From contig JAFCMP010000212.1 of the NCBI GenBank assembly GCA_017506865.1, positions 186,001-250,000 of the forward strand: a stretch of 64,000 bases of DNA, read 5' to 3'. Each line of letters opens with the position of its first letter. Position 1 is the stretch's first letter. The notes beneath the pieces are model-generated. The model made no database searches. It was not told where the DNA came from and saw only the letters and a program-made list of their open reading frames with translations. The stretch is from Tribonema minus (lineage: Eukaryota > Sar > Xanthophyceae > Tribonematales > Tribonemataceae). This document shows, piece after piece, positions 47,358-57,322 of the stretch. The position numbers and the translations under genes are program-made.

Positions 47358-49315
47358 ACACAATCCTGTTACCACATGTAAAGTATCAAGATATAGTGTG
47401 TTCAGTGACGCTGCTGATCAGATGGATGCAGGACACTGAGTTTCACACTCTCTCAGAATTGTTGAGACATTCACAGTTCACTGCACGCCAACTTGTTGCA
47501 ACTTCAACATGATGCCTTCACTCATCGATGCCCTTGCAGTCACATTTTTAATGCCTGCAAGCCAGGTTCAGCACTGGACGCATGTGATGCGTCTGCACTG
47601 ACCTTCAGGAAGTTCATTATTCTTTGTCCAGGAAGCAACCCCCATCAACGCCTCACCAGTTGGTTGGTGGCTTTTACATACAACAAGCATGCTGACCATA
47701 TGTGAGGGGGATGATCCATGTGGGAGTGATGTGTATAGTCTTGGAACAGCTGAGACAGAAAGAAGCACAACAAAAGATATGCACGATGGAAGTCACACAG
47801 AATGTCATGCATAGATTACCTGATGTTGGTGACCCTATAGCCAGCCTATGCACACACCCCAGGGTGTGGGTGGGAGGATGCTCTCAGTCTTGCTTTCCAG
47901 CCAGCCATGGCAGACAAGTGAATCTGAGCGACTAGAAGCTTCTAGGGCTAGGGTTTGACAATCCCCTAGAATACCCCCAAGTTGCGACATCACAAAGCAC
48001 CCCCTGGTACTCAGAACTCCCTGGTGGTATGCACCCTTGCTAACCAAGGTGCATACCCAAAACTGTAACAACAGCTCGCGGCGCATGGCAGCAGCGGTGA
48101 TGCAGCGCTCAGGCGCAGCGCAGCCCATGGCGGCGGTGGCAGCGCGCATCAGAGCGACGGCGCAGTTCGCAGCAACAGCGGCCGCGTACGCCAGAATGGT
48201 AGCTACTAGTGCAGCTCGCAGCAGCAGCGGCAGCACGCGAGAGAGTCACGGTGGTGATGGAGCTTGTGGCGGCAGTGACACGGTTGCGCCCCAAATTTCC
48301 TCGAAGCACGGCGCTGGTGAATGAGCACAAGCCGCGTGGCGCGCCACTCACCTACATTTGGGCGCGGTCTGACGGCTATCTCAATTGTACTAGCGCGCGC
48401 GTTACGATGACGGCATCTGAGATCTCGAAGACATGAACCAGACGGAGGTGCACAGAGCAATCGCGCTGGCGGAGGCCGTCAAGCAGCACGCGCAGCGCAG
48501 TGGTGTGACGGACGACGGGCCCACGTTGACGCTTGTCACTAGTCCAGTGATTACATCAAACTTTGGCGCCAACTACTCAGGTATCACTCAACGTCGACTA
48601 GTTGGTCGCGGCGCGCGGCAAGCTGGTCAACTTGTACTACATGCCGCGGCTGAGCAAGCACACGTTTGAGGTGTTGTACAATGGAGAATCACGACCGCGC
48701 ACGGTGGTTTTGTGGCTACACAGCGGGCGCCGGCGAGTCGCAACCTCAACTCGCGGCAACCAAGAATTTGGCTTGGAACATCCTCGTCTTCAAATAAGTA
48801 GACGGCGAGCTTGCGGCGGCCACAAGTGAGGTGGAGCCAGTGGAGGCAGGACGGCTCCGATGATGACGCGGCGTAGGCGGCGCATCATATGGCAGTAGGA
48901 GTTCACTATGCTGCGTGGGATGCAGGCGCAGGTAGTAAGAGCTGTGCTCAGCAGCTGGTCCAGCACGGCCCATCCTTCGTTAGCAGACATGGTTAGCTTC
49001 GGCTTCGGCACCAGGGCCCCCCCGGGGTGTTGGGTGGGCTCAGAACTTACGTTGATCTGGTCTGTTTCTTCTTTCCGATGTAAAGGCCTTGAGCAACTCC
49101 AGAGGCGGAGTTGTGTCTTGGTAGGGGGGGTTGTTACAGTTTTGGGTATGCACCTTGCCAGTGGTTAGCACGGGTGCTTACCACCAGGGAGTTCTGAGTA
49201 CCACGGGGCGCTTTATGATGTCACAACCTGGGGGTATTCTAGGGGATTGTCAAACCCTAGCCCTAGGCCTCCGGAGCTTAAGAATGCTATTCGGCGACGC
49301 TCAGATTCACTTTGT

Positions 49316-49705
49316 GAGGTAGAGGTCACGTGAGGCCACCTGCTATCTGGTTAAGAAACTTTAAGTCTGACCAGATAGTGCGCAACCTTTTGTGGTACAG
49401 CTGGAAGTGATCCTCAGGCTGTCTTAACAGTTAGAGCTCCTAGGAGCTGGGTTCGGTATACCCACCAGAGCCTTCTTCGGATTTTTCAGCACCAGCCTCC
49501 CCCGGGTGCTGGGAAATCAAACCCGGTGACAAACCACCGGCAACGCGACTTGCGGACCATTGGCAAGTCAAGCAATGAGTTGGGGAGATTGTGAGGTAGG
49601 GGCCCCGGGTGCGTGTGAGGCAACTGGCTGTCTGGTTAAGAAAGTCTGACCAGATGGTGCGCAACCTTTTGAGGTACAGTTGGAAGTGCCCCTGTCTTAA
49701 CAACT
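49316..49705. repeat. Direct-repeat segment within the right arm, with tRNA-like boxes
   Basis: About 115 bp (49316-49431) recur at 49592-49705, sharing GTGCGCAACCTTTTG and TCTGACCAGAT. The first copy contains TGGTACAGCTGG followed about 55 bp later by GGTTCGGTATACC, resembling A and B boxes of a polymerase-III promoter; TGGGT..ACCCA could form a T-arm. This hints at a SINE or tRNA relic, but no cloverleaf is convincing. The first copy has 6 extra bases (ACTTTA) relative to the second. Confidence 0.45.
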
Positions 49706-49861
49706 TCAACTTGTCTGGCTGGCTGGAAAGCAAGACTGAGAGCATCCTCCTACCCACACCCTCAGGCTGGGGTGTCTGCATAGGCTGGCTAGGGTCACCA
49801 ACATCAGGTAATCTATGCGTGACATTCTCAGGCTGTGTGACTTCCATCATAAATATCTTTT

Positions 49862-50100
49862 TGTTGGAAACCACAGGCTTTCTATGTCTGCACCAGTAGG
49901 TTAAGCCGAGGAGCTTCAGTCCCCTGGTGAGGAGCTTCAGACTCCCCAGGACATGACTGGCTCTACTGCCAGTAGTTCTACCGTGCCTTGCCTGGACCTG
50001 TGCTTAATATTCACTTCGCGCTTTACAGCATATCAAACTTGTCTCCAGTCTGCACTCTGTCTCCTCTCCGGACTTGTCCCAAGCATCCTACTTTCCAACA
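49862..50100. mobile_element. Solo LTR nested in the right inverted-repeat arm
   Basis: Starts TGTTGGAAA and ends TTTCCAACA. The left arm lacks the whole 239 bp, showing the pre-insertion state (ATCTTTTGTTGTGC). Flanking 5-mers CTTTT and CCTTT suggest an imperfect 5-bp target duplication. Related to the solo LTR at 35.2 kb. Confidence 0.8.
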
Positions 50101-50239
50101 CCTTTGTTGTGCTTATTTCTGTTTCATGAGCTGCAGCTGTTCAACTAGGTTCCAAGACCATACATATGTCACTCCTACATGAATCATCCCCCTCACATGT
50201 GGCCACTGGCAGCATGCTTGTTGTATGTAACATTGGTGA

Positions 50240-52714
50240 TCACCAGAGAGCGGCTGGCAGATTGACCATGCCAACCAGCAAATCATCATCGACCGGCATG
50301 TCACTGCGACTTGAAGAGCTGCAGCTCATGAGGTCGGGAAATTGATCACAGCACTGCAGTTTCGGCTGCCAGTGCCGATGAGCACCAACAGCAACAACTT
50401 GAAGTCTTAGCGTCGTGCTGCTCTATTCATAGAGTGAGAACGGATTTGTGCTTGCACTGGCAGTGATAATTTTTGAGAACAAACATTGAATCAGATTCAG
50501 AACACTGCCGCTCGAGTCTGTTTGAAACTTCAAGGAAGGGCAACATCTTATCTTAAGGCTTCGTGATTAAACCATTGTGCAACACAAATGGTGCTGCAAA
50601 GCGTCCGTCACATTGATGAATACCTCACGGTATGACATGTATCATACAAGTCACATGATGATCATGCACTCCGAGCCTCTGAGTCTCTGACTCATCGGAA
50701 GAGGAGGTTACATCTTAGCTGTCATGAGCAACTTGAAGTACACAGGTGGACCTGTTGGGGTCTCATATGATACCACATGATGTCAGGTGCATGGCAGATC
50801 ACGGACATAATGGCTTTTGGATCAGTTATTTAAATGTAACATTGCCGAGCTGGGATCATGGGCCATCATACATGTGCCAGCTTTGCAAACACCGTGTGAT
50901 GTTCCACTATGCCCCAAGCCAACACCACAAGATGCACAATACACACAGATATCACAAAATCACTGATGTCCAACTGACACCAAACAATGAGACCACGTGA
51001 TGTGCTTTGGCGGCAGACATCATGCAATTTGCCATATTCTAGAGTAACGTGAAGTGACAAGAGTAGGACACTTCATGCAAGCGTTACGTATTGAAGTCAC
51101 ATGATGTCCAGATGGTGACAGACAGCACGTTGAGTGGGCGAGAGCGGGACCGTATGATGTGCCGTTACAGGCCACATCATGCAGCTTAACACAGCCTGAC
51201 AACATCACAAGAGTGTATGAGATGCATGTGCGTTGACCATGCAATGCAACACGACACACCACACATAGGACTTGCGTGAACATGCATGTGCATTGTCATC
51301 AGCTATGTACCACAGATGCTGCTGTCAACAGCCACTGCAGCAGTTCTCTGCACTGCCTGCTGATGCTCCCCTCCCCCCCTCCCCCCCCCCCCCCCCCGCA
51401 CCCCCAGTTTTCCCTCCCGGTGCCATGATCGTGCGGCCGTCTTCAAGAAGTTCCCCAACGACCCTAACCCCAACGCACCGCGCGCCATGCACCATGATCG
51501 TCCTTGCCCTACGCATGCATGCGGCTTGCTTCTCCCCTTGTGGCGTGCATGATCCAACCATATGCAACCCGGACAACAAAGGGAATCAGCAGAGCGGCAG
51601 ACGCGCTATTATAATGAGCTGACAGCAAAAACCAAACTGCAGTGCTGTAGCATGCGCATGCATGTGGCAAGGCCAAGCAGAAGCACATACGAGGTCACTC
51701 CTAAACATATACTAGTGATGTAATCATGCGTCTACACAACTGACTTGTTACATAGCAACATCAGGTGAAAACCACACACGGTGCGTGTCGCATAGTGCGC
51801 AGCTTGGCGGGGAAAGTGTCGTTGGCTTTGCCATGGCACTGGGTGCACAGTTTGCAACGGCACCGACCGGCCACACTGCTAATATGGGGTGAGGCTGCCA
51901 AAAACACACAGCAGAAGCCCCCCCCCCCCCCCCCCCCCCCCTTGCCCAGAAACGTACGTGTGCGCGCGGGCGAGTACACGTGCCTTTGAATGTATACGTA
52001 CATTGAGCATCGCACTTCATCATGCCTGTGCCTCATTGCCCCTCACCTTCATGTGCGCTATCTGCACCCTTGTCAGCGATCAGTGATTCACATGTACGTA
52101 GCAGCTTCAAAGGCCCTGGCTCCCGCTGCTGTTGACCGGAGGCTGCTATTCTGCAGAAAGCTTTGCAGATACAATTGGGTGGGCAAGGGGGGGCGGGGGG
52201 GTGGTCAGATGGTGCATCAAACACTCTATTACTTGCTGCCTGTGATGATGCAATGCACTGAAACGCTGTGCGTCTAAGAAGTGCATGTGAGATGGCAGCG
52301 CACACACTATTGGTCCAAGACAACTTCTCAAAAGGCCAGCTTCAAAGAAAGCGCAAGGCCACCTGCAACACAACTCCAACAATTAATAGAATATGCACTC
52401 AATTTAGTGTGCGCGTGTTCTTCAAGTGCAGAGAACAATAGAGTGGTGCGCTACCTGCAGGCAGTGCTTGACAAAATCTGCACATGAAGCCAGGAACGTG
52501 AATGACGTTATGACACCGAATCACATCAAAGAAAGCAGGTATGTAATTGCGATTCAATTCCTGCATTGCAGTAGAAAATGACACCAGACATCATCAAGTT
52601 GCACTTTTGAACTATCCTAACATAAGCACAACAGCTGCTCACGGTGTGCACCCTTGTACCAGAGACTGCATAAATTGCTGTTGGCAGAGATGCCGCCGTA
52701 GCGTGTGGCTACTA
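50240..52714. other. Spacer with poly(C) runs, no gene supported
   Basis: Frames are short or proline/glycine runs created by C17 (51381-51397) and C24 (51918-51941) tracts. CAACTTGAA motifs lie at 50395 and 50729. Confidence 0.5.
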
Positions 52715-53290
52715 CCGCATTCATACCGCGTTTGACATGTAAGTCGGGAAACATCTGAAGTCGGCTTTGCGTTGAAGTTAAACGCAACTGCGCTTGAAGA
52801 TGGCCACAGCCTTAAATGTACAGTGACGGACGTGAGCACTGCACGAGGCCGCTGCGTGCGACCGCTGACCGCGTTCAGCACACCCATACCCGCGTTCAAC
52901 ATGTAATGTGCAACATTTGAAGTTAGATGACTTGGCGTTGAAGTTGAATGTGACTGCGCTTGAAGAAGGTCATTATGCCGTGTGGCGTACTAGCGGAGGA
53001 GCGACGGACGTGACTACAGTGCGAGGGCGCTGAGGCGACGCCAACCTCGTTCACCACACTCTTACCGCGTTCAAAGTGTGATGTGAGGTCAGAAAACATC
53101 GAAGTCGAGTTGGTGTTGAAGTTGAACTTGACTGCGCTGAAGATGGCCGCAGCCATATGGGTTACACCTGTAGAATGACTGACGTTATCACAGCGCGAGG
53201 GCGCTGAGTGAGGTCAGAAAAAAGTTGAAGTTAAATGTAACGGCGCTTGAAGATGGGCATTGCAGCTGTAGAATGACGTGATATCAACAA
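52715..53290. repeat. Degenerate 165-180 bp tandem repeat (satellite-like)
   Basis: Four diverged units share TACCGCGTT, then TTGAAGTTRAA, then ACTGCGCTTGAAGATGGCC, then GCGAGGGCGCTGA. They start near 52.72, 52.88, 53.06 and 53.20 kb; the last is shortened. No coding content. Confidence 0.8.
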
Positions 53291-53299
53291 CTGCCTCGT

Positions 53300-55035
53300 T
53301 GTGCCGTGATATACCCTGCGTATGAAACGCAGCAGCCACTTGGGCAATGCCTGCAAGCATGTTCTGCACGTGTTGTCTGGGAGGCACTGCTCCCGGTATC
53401 CATCGTTGTCTGAGGCGCGCCAACGCATGATCACCACGCTGCAACACGGGCTAAACTTCAAGCAGTGAACCCTACTTCAAGCATTGACTCTCACCCCCGG
53501 GAACGCGCAGGAGCAGCTGCCGCACAGCACCGGCCGCCCGTGCACGCACGCAGCGTGGCTCCACACCTGGTGCCAATACAATGTCAGGGCGGGGTGGAGG
53601 GGTGGGGGGGGGGGGGGGGGCACATAAGACAGGTTTGCGCGGGGGAGCGTCGCAATATGAGAATGAGCACTGTGGCACTAAGGTGAGCCAGACGCCACTG
53701 TAGCTGAAGTTGAAGCTCGGCTGCGTGCGTGCGTGCTGGTATGAAGGGTGGGCGACAGTCAAAGTCTGCCAGCCCCAAACCCTAGGCTCCAGGATACGCC
53801 CGAGCCCGTTCTGTACACGTCACGAAATCACCGGCGCGCGATGGTTTACGATGCATGATGACCCGGCCCTAGCACTCGCTCCGTGCAAGCGGCCGCACAG
53901 CTTGACCTTGTGCCCCTCAACCTGTCCCCTGCCGCAACCTGCACGCCTCAGCACCCCCCCTGCATTGAGCAAGCCCCCCCCCCCCCCCGCCCCCCAAGAC
54001 CTTCCGTACCCACACACTCACAAGAAAAAAGTCGGGGCGGAAAAACTAACCTGCAGCGCGCGCACACAAACTGCGCGCCCTCTATCCCCTTGCCCCTGCC
54101 GTACTTCGCCTCCCCCGCCGACGGCGCCCCCCTCCTCCTGCCCCCCCCTCCCTGCCGCCCCCCCACACCCCCCTGTTGAAGTCTTCGCCGCTGCTCGCGC
54201 TGAGGCCGCAGGGGTAGCAGAAGGGCCACAGGACGTCGGCGCGGGCAGCGCCACTGCTGCGAAGCGCTGCTGCGCCGCTGCGGCTGCGCGGGAACGTCAC
54301 AGGTGCAGTGTAACTGTAAGATATGTGCGTGCGCGTAACGCAGGGGCGGAGGGGGTGTCACTGCCACGGAGCGCTGCTGCAGCTGAGCGGCGCGTCACAC
54401 TTGAAGTACTGTAAGCAGCGCGCGGATTCGCAGCCACAACGCGCTGCTGCGTATGGCAAGTCGCAGTTTGCATTCTCAGAGGTGCACGGCGCAGCGCGGA
54501 CACATGAAGTTTGTGAGGTGCGCGGCGTACAGGTCACCACCATAAAGCCGCCGCTGTGATACATACATACCACTGGACAAGTGAGTAGGTACGCGACAAG
54601 CCTTACGCCGTCTCGCAAACATGGCACGTCACACGTGCAGTACTGTAAGGCCCAACATAAGTGATAAAGTTCAAGCCTCGCCGGTCTGAGCACTGTCGCT
54701 GAAGCTCGCGTGGACGCCAAGTACAAAATCCAAAAGCTCACCTGTCTGAGCGCTGTCGGCGAGGCACGTGTGAACGGCCTCTGAAGGATGCGTGGCAGCC
54801 GCGCGCCGCGACATGGCTCCAGTACAGGTGCGCGATGGTGCCCATGTCAATGCGCACTGAGTCCGGGCGGCACCTGGTGTAGGTAGGTGTATTTGGTGAT
54901 AGGGAGGGGTATCATTAGTGCAAGGGTATGCTAGTTGCAGGGGTAAACTCAATTACTCAACTGGGGTACCACGAGCGCGTGCGTCCAGCAGCATTGTGGC
55001 GACGGTGTCCATGTCGATGAATGGTACAATGCGAG
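53300..55035. other. Low-complexity GC-rich spacer with local duplications
   Basis: It includes G17 (53604-53620), a C-rich block (53.95-54.18 kb) and a duplicated pair of AGCGCTGTCGGC/AGCACTGTCGCTGAAGC segments at 54.69-54.77 kb. A 234-codon plus-strand frame (53710-54414) is mostly Pro/Ala and is judged spurious. Confidence 0.5.
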
Positions 55036-55039
55036 CGAC

Positions 55040-55600
55040 GTGATAATGATCTTGCCCTCGCTCTGTGTCGACAAGCGCAACACAGTAAGTAGGGTTGAAG
55101 TTGGCAGACGAACAAACGAGTCAAGGTCAAGATGACAATGATCTCGCCCTCACTCTGCGCCAACGAGTCGTACTGCGCGTAGCAGTGAATAGCGTTGAAG
55201 TTAGGGTTTGGGACCGCGTACGTGGGTAGGAACATGCATGACCATGACAATTTGCAGTAGTGAATGTGTTGATCCCAACCTTGCTCTGCGTCGGTAAAGT
55301 CGTAAGGTGCGCAGCAATCTGAGATGAGGGTTAAGGCAATGGAGCACAAACTCCGTTCAAGCAGTACAGCACGTACCAATACCAAAAGCGGTGATGATCT
55401 CGTCCTTGCTTTGCGTTGACGTGTTGTACGGTATGCAGCACTCAGTGATTAGGGTTAGGGTTAGCTGGCGTCATGCACAGGTTAATTACAGGCAGTGCGT
55501 CTTTTGGAGTAGTGTGGTGCTGATGATCTCGCCCTCGCAGTGCGTGGATGAGCTCTACGAACCGCAGCGCTGGTGCCTAGGGTTAGTGTAAGCGTCTCAC
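55040..55600. repeat. About 127-bp tandem repeat with TTAGGG-like unit ends
   Basis: Five diverged copies of GATCTCGCCCTCGCTCTG occur at about 55049, 55141, 55269, 55396 and 55522 (steps of 92, 128, 127 and 126 bp). Most units end in a TAGGGTT-type word, once doubled (TTAGGGTTAGGGTTAG near 55.45 kb). This combination resembles subtelomeric satellite. Confidence 0.75.
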
Positions 55601-55604
55601 AGCC

Positions 55605-57295
55605 CATGCATGCGTACGTACAAGCAGAGCAATATTTCCTAGGGTTAGGGTTGGGGACGTGTGTGGGCCCGCAATCGTGTGTGTCGACCTAGCGCCACTT
55701 TTCATTGTCATCAGCACTACTAGTGGTAACTTGGTGAGGGAGAGTCACCTGCAGGCATGTGGACTGGGCTCGCTGACCTCGCCGAGCTTGGTCTCATGGC
55801 ACGCATACTATGTACTTCAATTTCCTACATAGTGTGATCGCGCCGTCGCTGAGACACCTTGTTGACAAATGCAACACGTGCGTGCTTATGAGCGACTTGA
55901 GTACTGGATTGTACATAACACATCACGAAGTGCGTTGAGACTGAGCACTGCGCAACAGGCAGTGCTCAGACGGCACTGACCTACATGTGCTCGCGCCACT
56001 GCCATCACCGCCACTCTGTCACCATCAGTGCCTACTGTAGTACCATGCCAGCTGTACAAGCTCGATGGTGGTCATCTAAGCTGAACTGGTTGATGCAAGC
56101 ATTTTGTTCACTGATCAAAAGCAGCAACCCAGAGCGTGCTGCACTTGCGGTATCAACGCTGTGCTCGATAGCCGTAGCTACACGGCCGTTGGAGCCATCA
56201 GAAATGCTCAGAAATGTTGAAAGTTCACAACATACCTGAGGTTGATCTGCTCTGCAGCAGCCACTGCAACAGTGCCGCACGAGACCCCCTGCTACCGCCG
56301 CAACTGCCACAGCGTCTCGAGGGCCTGCCAACGTCCCTAGCTTGTGCCAGCACCAAGTGAACTGCAGCAGGTTCATGCAGCAGCGGCATACGAGAGGCAA
56401 GAGCAGCGCACAAAGCTGCAGTGTGAGGTGGCCGTGTCTAACGGTTCCCTGCGTTGAGCACTGCTGTCACACCCACCTTGCAAGCGTCAGCACCGCGCAG
56501 GCATGAGTGCAGCAAGTAGACTGTATCACGTATAGTGCTGAGGCACGCATAGGGCTGAGCAAAAAAGATGGCCTGAAAAACATGAGAACTGCTGTACTGT
56601 ACATAGACACCGCACCACATACCTGCATCGCCTCGCTGCTGAAATGTTGCTTTGTCGTGGGCGTCAACTGCATGGGCCGCTTGTTCGCACTAGGAAGTGC
56701 GTAAGGTACACAAAGAAGCATCAAGGATTGTGTCAATATTGTGAACACACATTGATACCTCAATGAAAATTATAGTCTACTCATTCACAGAACAAGAGCT
56801 ACATATGGCAGTGAGACCACGCCTCAAATCTTTGTTGCGTCAAAAAGCAGCTCGTGCACGCAGTAGGCAGGCTTTTTGCACTTGGTCAAGGTCGCATGCA
56901 CGTCAACAAGGAAGTCGGCAGCAGCAGCCAAATTAGCTGATTTGTGAAGATTTTTCCGACACACATTGGACGTGCGCCGTGAGAACGCAGCCCAGCGTGC
57001 TGCAAGGGTATGGACCCGAAAGTACCGGTAAACGAGATGGCACCAGGAAATACCTGCTCTGGCGGCTGGTTGGCTGGTTGACTTGGCGAAAGCGAACATA
57101 GCAGGAATATATGACAGTGCACCAGCATGAGACCTCGTATCGTGGCTGCTTCACAGCCTAAATCGCCGCCATGCCAATCTGGCGCGATCTTCGTCATGGA
57201 ACTCTATGATGGAAGCCTTGAAACGGGGCAGAGGTGATGAAGCCGCCGGTCAAGAATGTTTGGCGGCAAAATGAGTTTGACAGCATGCGCCGTCG
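55605..57295. other. Spacer before the non-LTR element, no confident gene
   Basis: Minus-strand frames at 56032-56400 and 56824-57197 are Ala/Leu-rich and might be exons of an unrecognised gene, but no domain or consistent joins could be established. TAGGGTTAGGGTTGGG lies near 55.63 kb. The 5' UTR of the downstream element must begin in or after this stretch. Confidence 0.35.
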
Positions 57296-57322
57296 TTGAG
57301 TGCACTGCCACTACACGACAGA

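Larger units (their letters stand above)
47675..50235. mobile_element. Long terminal-inverted-repeat element
   Basis: The left arm (about 47675-48071) is the reverse complement of the right arm (49131 to about 50235). The inner ends match as AAGGTGCATACCCAAAACTG and its complement; the outer ends share ACATACAACAAGCATGCTG and TGAGGGGGATGAT. The right arm is longer because it holds a solo LTR and a segment with direct repeats. The 1.06-kb core has frames of 75-95 codons, including PRSTALVNEHKPRG and LVNLYYMPRLSKHTFEVLY, none recognised as a transposase. It could be a non-autonomous DNA transposon or a foldback element. Confidence 0.8.
4446..50737. repeat. Dispersed 9-bp motif TTCAAGTTG / CAACTTGAA (about 19 sites)
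   Basis: Exact sites read by eye: plus-strand TTCAAGTTG at 4446, 7118, 13850, 14800, 28551, 37673, 44389 and 46696; CAACTTGAA at 5452, 7374, 10596, 11523, 23448, 24480, 26493, 33535, 34385, 50395 and 50729. Flanking bases are not conserved apart from a frequent pyrimidine before TTCAAG. Near-matches such as TTCAAGTTA (11108) are additional. No exact site was noticed from 51 to 64 kb. Confidence 0.8.

Noticed and set aside
49440..49530. tRNA gene
   Set aside because: A- and B-box-like words and a possible T-arm exist, but no acceptor stem or convincing anticodon arm could be drawn; kept only as a possible SINE relic.
53710..54414. 234-codon plus-strand Pro/Ala-rich frame
   Set aside because: Generated by C-rich low-complexity sequence; equally long frames on the opposite strand, no motif, no ordered segment.
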